Shown here piece by piece: positions 40,956-49,548 of a DNA stretch of 64,000 nucleotides. This DNA comes from CBDCFV01 sp965261795 (GTDB taxonomy: Bacteria; Chloroflexota; Dehalococcoidia; Lucifugimonadales; UBA3495). Position 1 is the first letter of the stretch, and every line of letters starts with the position of its first letter. The notes below the pieces were generated by a model. It was not told where the DNA came from, ran no database searches, and was given only the letters and a program-made list of their open reading frames with translations. Both the position numbers and the translations under genes were made by a program. The DNA is taken from positions 1,116,001 to 1,180,000 of the forward strand of contig OZ253476.1 of the NCBI GenBank assembly GCA_965261795.1, in the 5' to 3' direction.

Positions 40956-41810
40956 TTGACTTCAAAGCTGGGAATAATCGGCTACCCCATCGGCCATTCG
41001 ATCTCGCCCGTGTTCCAGCAGGCCGCGTTGGACCACTACGGGATCGATGGCGCATACCAAGCCTATCAGGTCGCCCCGGACTCCTTGGAGCAGTTCTTCC
41101 AAGGTCTGCGCCAGCCGGATTTCCTGGGCATCAACGTTACCGTGCCCCACAAAGAGGCGGTGATTCCCTACTTGGATGAAGTCGACGATTGGGCCACAGC
41201 CGCCGGCGCGGTGAACACCGTGGTGAACCGGGATGGGCGTTTGTCCGGCCACAACACCGACGGGTCCGGTTTCCTGAGAGCGTTGAAGGAGGGCGCCGGC
41301 TTCTATCCTGAAGGTAGCCGCGCCTTGGTGTTGGGCGCGGGAGGAGCGGCCCGGGGGGTAATCCTCGCCCTTGTCCGGGACGGGGTCTCCAGCCTCACCG
41401 TGGCCAACCGGACGTTGGAACGAGCCCAAAGGCTGGCGGACTTGGCCCAAGCTGATGGAACTTCCAGCCGGGCCATACCCCTCTCCGGCCACGAACTCAC
41501 CGAAGCCGCTGCCGCTGCCGACCTGATCGTAAACTGTACTACCATAGGTATGTCCCACGGCCCCGACGAGACTGGTTCGCCCTTATCAACCGACCAAATC
41601 CCGGCCACGGCCTTGGTAAACGACCTCGTGTATAATCCCTTGGAGACGCCCCTGCTGCAGGAAGCGCAACGCGCCGGCGCCAAGGTATTGGGCGGCATCC
41701 ACATGCTGGTGTACCAAGGAGCGGCATCCTTCGAGATGTGGACCGGCCGGGACGCCCCGGTAAACGTTATGCTGGAAGCGGCCACCAGGGCCATGGCGGC
41801 CAGAGGATAA
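40956..41810 (+). CDS. aroE: Shikimate dehydrogenase (NADP+)
   Basis: This 284-residue AroE has 'LGIIGYPIGHSISPVFQQAALDH' (substrate Ser pair), 'GINVTVPHKEAVIPYLDEVD' with the catalytic Lys, 'GAVNTVV', 'HNTDGSGFLRAL' with the catalytic Asp, the nucleotide loop 'LVLGAGGAARGV', and 'VYNPLETPLLQEAQRAGA'. It reduces 3-dehydroshikimate to shikimate. The start is TTG 40956 after GGGGAG. Upstream are tandem GATAGTCTAAG words (40904-40941). aroC follows after 9 bases, so the two form a chorismate-pathway operon. Confidence 0.95.
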   Translation: MTSKLGIIGYPIGHSISPVFQQAALDHYGIDGAYQAYQVAPDSLEQFFQGLRQPDFLGINVTVPHKEAVIPYLDEVDDWATAAGAVNTVVNRDGRLSGHNTDGSGFLRALKEGAGFYPEGSRALVLGAGGAARGVILALVRDGVSSLTVANRTLERAQRLADLAQADGTSSRAIPLSGHELTEAAAAADLIVNCTTIGMSHGPDETGSPLSTDQIPATALVNDLVYNPLETPLLQEAQRAGAKVLGGIHMLVYQGAASFEMWTGRDAPVNVMLEAATRAMAARG

Positions 41811-41819
41811 GAGGAATAA

Positions 41820-43001
41820 ATGGTCCGTTTTTTTACAGCCGGAGAGTCCCACGGCCAAGGACTTGTAATAATCGTAGAGGGCGTTCCAGCGGCCTTGCCC
41901 ATTGACGAGGACTACATCGGGTCCCAGTTGGCCCGGCGGCAGCGCGGTTACGGGCGCGGGGGTCGGATGCTCATCGAACAGGACTGGGCCCACGTCATGT
42001 CAGGCGTGAGGCACGGTTTGACCTTGGGCAGTCCCATCGGGATGACCGTGGAGAACAAGGACTGGGTCAACTGGGAGACCGCCATGGCCGTCGAGGACGT
42101 GGGGGACACCAGTCATGACGAACGCTCCCGCCGGGTGACTCGAATCCGCCCCGGCCACGCCGATCTGCCGGGAACCATGAAGTACGGATTCGACGATGTC
42201 CGCAACGTTCTGGAACGGGCCAGCGCCCGGGAAACCGCCGCCAGGGTAGCGGCGGGAGCCGTCGCCATCCGTCTCCTTGAGGAGTTTGGCATCCTGCTCC
42301 ATAGCCACGTGGTCTCCATCGGGGGCGTTTGGGCCGACGTTCCCGGCAGCATCGACTGGGAAGCGGTAGAAGAGTCGCCGGTGCGTTGCGCCGACCCCGA
42401 TGCCGCAACAAGAATGATGGCCGAAATAGACGCCGCCAAGGAAGCCGGGGACACCGTGGGTGGAACGGTGGAGGTCATAGCGGAGAACGTCCCGATAGGG
42501 CTGGGCTCCCACGTGCATTGGGACCGGAAAATCGACGGGCTCATTACGCAAGCGTTGATGTCCATCAACGCCGTCAAGGCCGTTTCCATTGGCCCCGGTT
42601 GGGAGATAGTCGACCGGCGCGGCTCGCAAGTCCACGACGTCATCATGCCGGTGACCGACCCGGACAACCCTTGGCAGCGGGAGACCAACCGGGCCGGCGG
42701 CACCGAGGGTGGCATGACCGACGGTATGCCCTTGGTGGCCCGGTTCGCCATCAAACCCATAGCCACCATCACCAACCCGCTGCCGTCGGTGGACCTGGAC
42801 ACCGGCGAGATGGTGCAGGCCCACTACGAGCGTTCCGACGTGTGCCAAGTGCCGCCGGCAGGGGTCATAGGCGAGTCCATGGTGGCGCTGGTGTTGGCCG
42901 ACGCTTTTATGGAAAAGTTCGGCGGCGACTCCATCCCGGAAACCCGCCGCAACTACCACAGCTACCTTAAGACCATCGGCCCGCGTAAGCGCTACGAGTA
43001 G
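41820..43001 (+). CDS. aroC: Chorismate synthase
   Basis: A 393-residue enzyme with the family signatures 'FFTAGESHGQGLVIIVEGVPA', 'RRQRGYGRGGRM', 'RPGHADLPGTMKYGFDDVRNVLERASARETAARVAAGA' and 'RFAIKPIATI'. It converts 5-enolpyruvylshikimate-3-phosphate to chorismate with reduced FMN. The ATG at 41820 follows AAGAGGAATAA, 9 bases after the aroE stop. Its length is slightly above the bacterial average because of the C-terminal tail. Confidence 0.97.
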   Translation: MVRFFTAGESHGQGLVIIVEGVPAALPIDEDYIGSQLARRQRGYGRGGRMLIEQDWAHVMSGVRHGLTLGSPIGMTVENKDWVNWETAMAVEDVGDTSHDERSRRVTRIRPGHADLPGTMKYGFDDVRNVLERASARETAARVAAGAVAIRLLEEFGILLHSHVVSIGGVWADVPGSIDWEAVEESPVRCADPDAATRMMAEIDAAKEAGDTVGGTVEVIAENVPIGLGSHVHWDRKIDGLITQALMSINAVKAVSIGPGWEIVDRRGSQVHDVIMPVTDPDNPWQRETNRAGGTEGGMTDGMPLVARFAIKPIATITNPLPSVDLDTGEMVQAHYERSDVCQVPPAGVIGESMVALVLADAFMEKFGGDSIPETRRNYHSYLKTIGPRKRYE

Positions 43002-43058
43002 GGTCTTAGCCTTATTCCCGGTGGTCAGCAGGGCACTCATAACAAAAAGAGTTTCTCT

Positions 43059-44756
43059 ATGCAACGCGTCAAGTATCCCCTGTCCACCGCCTTGGTCCTT
43101 ATCGCTCTTCCGGTCGCGCTAATTGCCTGCGCTTCCAGCAATAACCCTGCACCGGTTCCCGATGCCACGCCGGAGTTTGAAGCAACTACACAGACTAAGA
43201 CTGAGGCAACCCTGGCGGCGGTACCGGTTGCCACCCGGGTGCCGAGACTGACACTCATACCTACGCCTGATCCCACGGAAACGGCGGCAACTTCTGTTGC
43301 AACAGACCGGGAAGCATTGTCGGCGCTCTACAATGCCGCCGGCGGCCCGGACTGGAGCCGCACCGATAACTGGCTAACCGACGAGCCGCTGAATGAATGG
43401 TATGGGGTTACTACTGGCGAAGATGGCCGGGTTACCGAGCTAAATCTCCCCAACGACAATATGACCGGTGTAATTCCTCCGGACCTGGGCCGCATGTCCA
43501 ACCTTACAGTCTTGGAACTCGGCTGGAATAAGTTGACCGGGAATATCCCGCCAGAGTTGTCCCACCTGCCTAACCTGACTCACTTGTCTCTCAGCCCGAA
43601 CCAACTGACCGGCCCAATCCCGACTGAACTGGGCCGTCTGTCCAACCTTATCCGCCTGCACCTCAGCGACAATCAGCTGACGGGGGACATTCCGCCGGAA
43701 CTGGGTCATCTGTCTAACCTCGTCCGCCTGCATCTCAGGGCTAATCAGCTGACAGGGGACATCCCGTCGGAACTGGGCCATATGTCTAACCTGGCTGACC
43801 TGGAACTCGGCAACAATCGGCTGACTGGGCCTATCCCACCGGAACTGGGCCGTCTGTCCAACCTCCGTGAGCTCTATGTCAATGACAATCAACTCACCGG
43901 GGAACTGCCCGAAAGCCTTGCTACCGGTACGCAGTTGTCCCATTTGATCACCTCTAACAACCGAGGGCTTTGCGCGCCGGAATCCTTGGAAGAATGGTTT
44001 TCTAGCCTTAACTCAGTAGGGGACCTATGCGCCAAAAGGAATAAGCCACATCCTCAGTCCCAGCCGGTTGTTTGGCAGAACAAGCCATGCGCCGCGCCCG
44101 ACTTAAAAGCCGACCGGGAGGCCCTGGTTGCTTTCTATCATGCCACCGGAGGTCCCAACTGGCGTAAAAATGACCACTGGTTGACTGACCGGCCTTTGGA
44201 AGAATGGTACGGAGTATGGGCTACGATTCCGTGCGGCGTCGTAGCGTTGACGCTTAGAGGTCCTCTGGCCGGTGACGAACCGAACGGAAACAACCTTTCG
44301 GGTCCAATACCGCCGGAAATAGGGAACCTTTCCAACTTGGAAAGGCTGGATCTCTACGAGGACAAACTGACCGGCCCAATCCCGCCGGAACTGGGCAACC
44401 TTTCCAGATTGGAACGTCTGAGTCTCGCGGGTACTGGCTTGACCGGTTCAATCCCGCCGGAGTTGGGCAACCTCGCCGTGCTGAGGTCTCTGGTTCTCCG
44501 CAGAAATGACCTGACCGGGCCTATTCCGCCGGAGTTGGGCAACCTCGCCGTGCTGAGGTCTCTGGTTCTCCGCAGAAATGACCTGACCGGGCCTATTCCG
44601 CCGGAGTTGGGCAACCTCTCCCATTTGTATGAAGTGGACCTTGAACAGAACCCCGGACTTTGTGTTCCGCCCAGCCTCCATGACTCGCTTCCGTACTCTC
44701 GCAGTAGCCCGCCACTCTGCGCGGAGGGGAGCAGTTCATCTTCTCCTACTAAATGA
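43059..44756 (+). CDS. Lipoprotein with plant-type leucine-rich repeats
   Basis: 565 residues. The signal ends with the lipobox 'LIAC24ASSN', so it is surface-anchored by lipid; a Thr/Pro-rich linker follows. Two modules each begin with an LRR N-cap, 'DREALSALYNAAGGPDWSRTDNWLTDEPLNEWYGV' and 'DREALVAFYHATGGPNWRKNDHWLTDRPLEEWYGV'. They continue with ~7 and ~5 repeats of the 24-residue type LTGxIPxELGxLSNLxxLxLxxN, the subclass best known from plant receptor kinases. Each module ends with a Cys cap ('NRGLCAPESLEEW', 'NPGLCVPPSLHDS'). Two adjacent repeats are identical in DNA (72 bp). It is likely an adhesion or recognition protein. Confidence 0.88.
   Translation: MQRVKYPLSTALVLIALPVALIACASSNNPAPVPDATPEFEATTQTKTEATLAAVPVATRVPRLTLIPTPDPTETAATSVATDREALSALYNAAGGPDWSRTDNWLTDEPLNEWYGVTTGEDGRVTELNLPNDNMTGVIPPDLGRMSNLTVLELGWNKLTGNIPPELSHLPNLTHLSLSPNQLTGPIPTELGRLSNLIRLHLSDNQLTGDIPPELGHLSNLVRLHLRANQLTGDIPSELGHMSNLADLELGNNRLTGPIPPELGRLSNLRELYVNDNQLTGELPESLATGTQLSHLITSNNRGLCAPESLEEWFSSLNSVGDLCAKRNKPHPQSQPVVWQNKPCAAPDLKADREALVAFYHATGGPNWRKNDHWLTDRPLEEWYGVWATIPCGVVALTLRGPLAGDEPNGNNLSGPIPPEIGNLSNLERLDLYEDKLTGPIPPELGNLSRLERLSLAGTGLTGSIPPELGNLAVLRSLVLRRNDLTGPIPPELGNLAVLRSLVLRRNDLTGPIPPELGNLSHLYEVDLEQNPGLCVPPSLHDSLPYSRSSPPLCAEGSSSSSPTK
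44465..44608 (+). repeat. Exact 72-bp tandem duplication in the LRR gene
   Basis: The unit starting GGGCAACCTCGCCGTGCTGA is repeated head to tail (44465 and 44537) with no visible difference, adding exactly one 24-residue repeat. Confidence 0.95.
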
Positions 44757-44819
44757 AACATCACATCTGTAACGCTGTAACAGTGGTGATGAATTTCCGT
44801 TGTGCCCTGGCTGCCCCGG

Positions 44820-47168
44820 CTACTCCTCCAACGTCCGTATATAGTTGATCACGTGCCATATCTCGTCGTCGGTCAGGACGCCGCCCAACGAGGCCATGCC
44901 GGTGCCGGGGATGCCCTCCTCTATAAACCCGAACAGGTCACCGTCAGGATGGAGAGGCACGTGCACCACCAAGTCCGCCGGCGGCGGCTCCAGCCCCACT
45001 CCGGCCGGCCCGTCTCCCCTGCCAGCCTCACCGTGGCATGACTGGCAATGCAGCCCATAGGTCGCCTTCCCTGCCTGCAGCGACTCGGGATTGGGTGGGA
45101 AAGGGTTGACCATGTCGGACCGCTGGTCCGTCTGGACCAGTGGGGAATTGACCAGCAAAAATATTCCCACGCACAGCCCCAGGATTCCCGGGACCATCAC
45201 CCCGGCCCCCGATCGGGTGAACCAGCCGCCCAAAGGCAGGGCCGCCACCATGAACAGCACCCCCAGGACTGCCAGCCCGCCTCCCAGCAGCGCGTTCGCT
45301 GTATCGGGCGATGGGGATATCGCAGTGCTATCGGCAATAGTTCCGGGGGTAACCTCGAACCGGAAGGCGGTACGCGCGTCAAATGCGTCCGGCCGGGTCA
45401 CCAGCAACTCCGCTTGCCAAGCTCCGGCGATGCTGAGTTGCGCCCCCTCCAACAGGTAAGACCCGTCTCCCACAGCAGCGGCGGAGGCCGTTTCTTCTCC
45501 AATATCGGCATCAAGATAGCGCATCCGAAGCCTCACGTCGGAAGCGTCGGCAATGGAGTTGCCAAGCCGGTCTTCCAAAGTGATGATGAGGTCGTTGGCC
45601 CCTACCCTTGCCGGTTCGACCCGTAGGGACATGGTTGTACCTTCGTCGGTATCCCGGAAAGTTGGCGGCGGCGGCACGCCAATTCCCTGCCGTGAAGCGA
45701 CCTGACGCGCCGGCTCCAAGCTGGTCAGCACCGCCACTGAACCCAATACCAGCACAGCCAGGACTACCTCGGCGTTAACAAACCCCTTCAGCCAAACTAC
45801 CCGTTCCTCCCTGGCCCGTATCGCGGGCCGCACCCAGACCAGGTTCAGTGCGCCGAAGATCAACAGGGCAATCACCAATACCACTTTCGCCAGCAGCGCG
45901 AACCCGTAGGGAGTTCCCAATGCCGGCAGTACGGTTACTTGGGCCCAGCTATTGAAGAACCCCGTGACCACCAGCACGGCCACGCTGAGCACCGCCACTA
46001 CCGAGAACCTGGGAACCATGCTCGAAAAACAGTCCCGTCGTTCCCGCGCCGATAGGGACTGGAGCACCAGCGGTATGCCCAAGCAGAAGTGGAATAAAGC
46101 GCCCACCCAGACAGCAGCCGCCAACAGGTGCAGGTAGTCGGAGAGAAGCGCGGCGGAGCGAATGCCCGTGGTGGCCGCGCCGTGGCTGGTCAGGCTCAGC
46201 GTCCAGAGTATGCCCCCGCCCAGTCCCATGGCTATCAACCGGGACATCAACTCCCAGCGGGGAGTTGCCGGTAGGGGCGCCCCTTGTGGGCGCCCACAAG
46301 GGGCGCCCCTACGCCATTGCCCGGCGGCCAGGACCAGCGCGAATACCAGCGCCAACCCAGCCCGCCACCGCCAGACCCCGCCCCATTCGGTCTCCAACAG
46401 TATCGACCATAGCGGGCCGCCCAAGGTCTCCAACATGGATACGTCATGGATGATTGCCGCTTGCAACAGCAATTGGGCCGCCGACGCCGCTAAGAACACT
46501 ACGGTAGCCAGCCAGATGAGCTTCAAAGAGCGGGACGCCAAGGCAACGCCAACGGCGCGCGTTTGGGCGCCTGCCCGCTGGTGAAGCAAGACCGGCCTGG
46601 ACACCAGAAGCTCGAAAACCAAGCCTCCCACCATCGCCAGCACGCTGACCAGCGTCACCCAGCGAATCACCGGCTCCGCAGGTGACTGAAGCAACGCCTC
46701 TTCCGGTTCCGGCAACGGCTCCCCGGATATGGGCTGCCCCACGGAAAAGACGAAGGCTCCCCGGACGCGGTGTCCATCGACGGTGGACACGTTTTTCCAA
46801 GCCACGGTGTACGTGCCATCGGGAATGGCTTCCAACCCCACCGACATCGCCGTGGCGTCGTTGGGGTCCACGAAGGAACTTCCGTCGTCCACCCTGGAAC
46901 CCAAGGAGTCCAGGACTCGAATCTCGCTGAGCTTTGGCTCGATGGGCTCGGTGAACCAGATGACCACCTGATCGGGCGCCGCATCCAGTACCGAGTTTGG
47001 CGCGGGAGCAGCGCGGGCCAGGTTGGCGTGGGCCAGGGCTGCCTGTGGGAGCCACAGGAGCGCAAGGAAGACCCCGATGACTGCCAAAACGGCGGCCGTG
47101 GCAACCCTCCGGCTTGGTCTCAGTAAACTCGGCGTCCTCAGCGCGTCCTCTGCGTTTAACAGACCCAA
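44820..47168 (-). CDS. CopC-CopD-cytochrome c fusion protein
   Basis: 782 residues. After a signal segment, 'AHANLARAAPAPNSVLDAAPDQVVIWFTEPIEPKLSEIRVLD' to 'VSTVDGHRVRGAFVFSV' is a CopC copper-binding domain with its N-terminal His. A CopD region of about eight helices follows. A periplasmic beta domain (~540-620) and two more helices come next, then a C-terminal cytochrome c ('CQSCHGEAGRGDGPAGVGLEPPPADLV'). The fused protein could move copper across the membrane or link it to electron transfer. In the middle, 'QWRRGAPCGRPQGAPLPATPRW' is encoded by a perfect 42-bp palindrome, inserted in frame between helices. Confidence 0.85.
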   Translation of the reverse strand: MGLLNAEDALRTPSLLRPSRRVATAAVLAVIGVFLALLWLPQAALAHANLARAAPAPNSVLDAAPDQVVIWFTEPIEPKLSEIRVLDSLGSRVDDGSSFVDPNDATAMSVGLEAIPDGTYTVAWKNVSTVDGHRVRGAFVFSVGQPISGEPLPEPEEALLQSPAEPVIRWVTLVSVLAMVGGLVFELLVSRPVLLHQRAGAQTRAVGVALASRSLKLIWLATVVFLAASAAQLLLQAAIIHDVSMLETLGGPLWSILLETEWGGVWRWRAGLALVFALVLAAGQWRRGAPCGRPQGAPLPATPRWELMSRLIAMGLGGGILWTLSLTSHGAATTGIRSAALLSDYLHLLAAAVWVGALFHFCLGIPLVLQSLSARERRDCFSSMVPRFSVVAVLSVAVLVVTGFFNSWAQVTVLPALGTPYGFALLAKVVLVIALLIFGALNLVWVRPAIRAREERVVWLKGFVNAEVVLAVLVLGSVAVLTSLEPARQVASRQGIGVPPPPTFRDTDEGTTMSLRVEPARVGANDLIITLEDRLGNSIADASDVRLRMRYLDADIGEETASAAAVGDGSYLLEGAQLSIAGAWQAELLVTRPDAFDARTAFRFEVTPGTIADSTAISPSPDTANALLGGGLAVLGVLFMVAALPLGGWFTRSGAGVMVPGILGLCVGIFLLVNSPLVQTDQRSDMVNPFPPNPESLQAGKATYGLHCQSCHGEAGRGDGPAGVGLEPPPADLVVHVPLHPDGDLFGFIEEGIPGTGMASLGGVLTDDEIWHVINYIRTLEE
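46271..46312. repeat. Perfect 42-bp palindrome (two GTAG hairpin repeats head to head)
   Basis: 21 bases from 46271 (GTAGGGGCGCCCCTTGTGGG plus C) are followed by their exact reverse complement to 46312, so both ends read GTAG...CTAC. It is 14 codons long and stays in frame in the fusion gene. It matches the repeats at 4897, 49801 and 50181. Confidence 0.95.
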
Positions 47169-47172
47169 TGAG

Positions 47173-48273
47173 CTAACGCTTCCTGATGACCAATATCAGG
47201 CTGCCGGCCCCTGACACCAAGCCAACCGCGCCCAGGATGATTCCGAGTACGGCGAGTATGCCTGTGGCGGAGTTGCCGTTGGCGGCGGCCGCTTCCTGCG
47301 CCGACAGCGCGGCGTCCTGGGCTTGCTGTGCAGTGTCTATGGCCCCTCTAACCGCCCCTTCCAACTCGCGAGCGCCGATCATCGGCTCGGGAAAGTGCAG
47401 GTCACTGGCAGGCAGCACGTCGCTGAATCCTCCTCCTCCGCCCTGCGAGATGAATGTCTCGTCGACCTCGTTGCCCTCGATGGTCCCGAAGACCCGTATC
47501 TCGTACACGCCTTGGGCTGTGGGTATGAGGTCGGCGGCGTAATCGCCCGGCTTTTCGAAAACGGCCCGAAGGTCCATCACCCTGGAAGCCTTGGTTGGCA
47601 CATGGGTGACTTCCACTTGCAGGGTCTGTTCCAGTCCCTCCACCGGGACCCGGCCAGCGTCATACGTATCTTCTGCGGCATCAGCCATTGGGGAAGGACC
47701 GCTGACCACGGTTTGAGGGGATTGCGTCTCGTTGACCCATACCAGCGTGGCGCCCGGCTGTACCGTCACTTCAGCCGGCATATACATCGACTCGTGTATC
47801 TTTATATTGACTACGCCCGACATCTCCGCATCGCGGCTCACCGTGATAGCCCCGGTTACGTCGTGGTCCATGTGGTTGTGATAGGGGATGGTCAGTCCCT
47901 CTATCATATCGGGTACTTCATAACTGAAGCTCTCGCCATGGTCCAACCCGGACGACCCGAAAACCGCCCCGTGCCCTTCCAAATCGATCATGGCCTTCTT
48001 CTGGCCGTTTTGTGTTCCGCCGTCATGGCCTTTCATCGCCATTCCGGTGTGGCCCGGCGTTGTCATTTCTTGCCCATCGTCCGCAGCCTTGGTGACCCGG
48101 ACTTCCACCCAGTTGGGCAAGCCCTCATAGGCCGGTTCCACTACGAACCCCACCACCAGCTTATAGTCTCCCACTTGGCTGTCGTCGTGGGCCAACGCCG
48201 CGCTTGTGGCGAGGCCCAGCGCCAACACCAGGAACGCTGCCGCCCAAATTTTGTTGCATATTCTCGAAACCAT
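47173..48273 (-). CDS. Exported cupredoxin-like protein with C-terminal anchor
   Basis: ATG 48273 with GAGGAG upstream gives 366 residues: signal peptide ('AAAFLVLALGLATSAALA'); a beta domain ('VGDYKLVVGFVVEPAYEGLPNWVEVRVTKAADDG') with a Met/His-rich insertion ('MTTPGHTGMAMKGHDGG'); a cupredoxin-like region ('IHESMYMPAEVTVQPGATLVWVNETQSPQTVVSGPS'); a further beta domain; an Ala-rich helix; and a terminal membrane segment ('ILAVLGIILGAVGLVSGAGSLILVI'). It lies immediately upstream of, and in the same direction as, the CopCD fusion gene, so a copper-handling surface role is likely. Confidence 0.65.
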   Translation of the reverse strand: MVSRICNKIWAAAFLVLALGLATSAALAHDDSQVGDYKLVVGFVVEPAYEGLPNWVEVRVTKAADDGQEMTTPGHTGMAMKGHDGGTQNGQKKAMIDLEGHGAVFGSSGLDHGESFSYEVPDMIEGLTIPYHNHMDHDVTGAITVSRDAEMSGVVNIKIHESMYMPAEVTVQPGATLVWVNETQSPQTVVSGPSPMADAAEDTYDAGRVPVEGLEQTLQVEVTHVPTKASRVMDLRAVFEKPGDYAADLIPTAQGVYEIRVFGTIEGNEVDETFISQGGGGGFSDVLPASDLHFPEPMIGARELEGAVRGAIDTAQQAQDAALSAQEAAAANGNSATGILAVLGIILGAVGLVSGAGSLILVIRKR

Positions 48274-48389
48274 CAGATGCTCCTCTTCAATGTTGATAGT
48301 CGTATGCGCATCACCGGACAATGCCGGTCATACGAAAGACACCGGGACGAAGCCCGCTGCCGTGTAATGAAAACGGGGAAGAAAAGGAG

Positions 48390-48848
48390 CTAGGACCGGG
48401 GAGGTTTCTTGGGCGGCGCGACGAACGCCGAGGAAAGGATAGCGTCACCCCTGCCAGTGTCGAACAGGTGTGGCGCATCATCAGGACCGGGGAAGAGGGG
48501 CGATTGTTGTATCAAGCGGGAGGTCAGGTCCATTGTCCCTTGGCCGAGACTCTCGTCAGATGTCAGGTATACGATTCCTTGGGCGGGTCCTCTTTCCGGA
48601 GGGTCACCGCTTTTCATCGACTGACCGGACGGTAGATGGTAGTGGACGTGACGGCCTTCGAAGGAGTGGGTATGGTCCGGCAGAACGTTTCCGAGGTAAA
48701 CGTGGACGTGGTCCGGGCGTCTCTCGGCAAAGTGATGGTCGAGTTGGGGGCCAATGAAAGGCAGGAACAACAAAACCACCAAGGAGACGGCTGCCACTTG
48801 GGCGGCCATCCTCTTGAGAGTGTTTCCGACCGGGTGCGCGCCAATCAT
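48390..48848 (-). CDS. His-rich exported hypothetical protein near copper genes
   Basis: 152 residues with one N-terminal hydrophobic segment ('AAQVAAVSLVVLLFLPFIG') followed by a histidine cluster, 'LDHHFAERRPDHVHVYLGNVLPDHTHSFEGRHVHYHL', that looks suited to metal binding. The rest is low in structure and ends 'APPKKPPRS'. It precedes the cupredoxin-like and CopCD genes on the same strand, so it may bind or sense copper. I recognise no family. Confidence 0.55.
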   Translation of the reverse strand: MIGAHPVGNTLKRMAAQVAAVSLVVLLFLPFIGPQLDHHFAERRPDHVHVYLGNVLPDHTHSFEGRHVHYHLPSGQSMKSGDPPERGPAQGIVYLTSDESLGQGTMDLTSRLIQQSPLFPGPDDAPHLFDTGRGDAILSSAFVAPPKKPPRS

Positions 48849-48878
48849 AGGTGGTGAATGCCCTCGCAGCCAAGGGGC

Positions 48879-49310
48879 TTAATGCGAGTGTTGGGCCAAC
48901 TCAATCAGCACGCCTCTCGCCGCCGAGGGATGCAAGAAACCGATGTCTCCTCCCGTGAGGCCTGTCCTGGGGACCTTGTCGATGAGGTTGATGCCCAACT
49001 GGTCCAGGGTCTTCAGCTTCTCCTCTATGCCCTCAACCTCGAAACAGACGTGGTGCAACCCCTCGCCTCTCCGGCTGATATGAACTGAGATCATGCTGTC
49101 CGGGCCGGTGCCCTGCAATAATTCCAGATTAGTGTCGCCCACCGGCACGAAGCAGCCTCGAACGCCAATGTCTTCCCGTTCGATGATCGGACCGGCCTTG
49201 AGGCCGAACAGGCCGCCGTAGAAGTCTATACTGGCTTCCAGGTCGCTTACGGCTATGCCTATATGGTGCACCAGCCCGGTGGGCGCCGGGGGAGTCCCAA
49301 GAATGGTCAT
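48879..49310 (-). CDS. mce: Methylmalonyl-CoA epimerase (VOC fold)
   Basis: The 143-residue VOC protein has the epimerase pattern 'VHHIGIAVSDLEASIDFYGGLFGLKAGPI', 'VPVGDTNLELLQ', 'GEGLHHVCFEVEGIEEKLKTLDQLGINLIDKVPRTGLTGGDIGFLHPSAARGVLIELAQ'. The two His (in HHIGIAV and LHHVCFEV) and two Glu are metal ligands and catalytic groups. It interconverts (R)- and (S)-methylmalonyl-CoA in propionate and branched-chain breakdown. No mutase gene is in the window. The ATG is followed by an overlong gap upstream that is mostly repeat and remnant DNA. Confidence 0.85.
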   Translation of the reverse strand: MTILGTPPAPTGLVHHIGIAVSDLEASIDFYGGLFGLKAGPIIEREDIGVRGCFVPVGDTNLELLQGTGPDSMISVHISRRGEGLHHVCFEVEGIEEKLKTLDQLGINLIDKVPRTGLTGGDIGFLHPSAARGVLIELAQHSH

Positions 49311-49548
49311 AGAACACCTCTGTCGAGTTCAGTAGCCCTTATTTTACCATGTTGGTCTCCAACCGTAGCGGCAGGGTCCCGATACCTCAGTCTGGTAATT
49401 CTTCCAGAAATTCCTGCAGTACCCGCAGTACCCGTCCCGCTCCGTCGAGGGCGTGTCCGGCGCAATGTCCGGCCCGTAGACCGTCTTGCATCCGAGGTCA
49501 CGCAGCCAGGATAGAAGGCCTGCCCCACGTCGGCTTCGGTAGAGGTGA

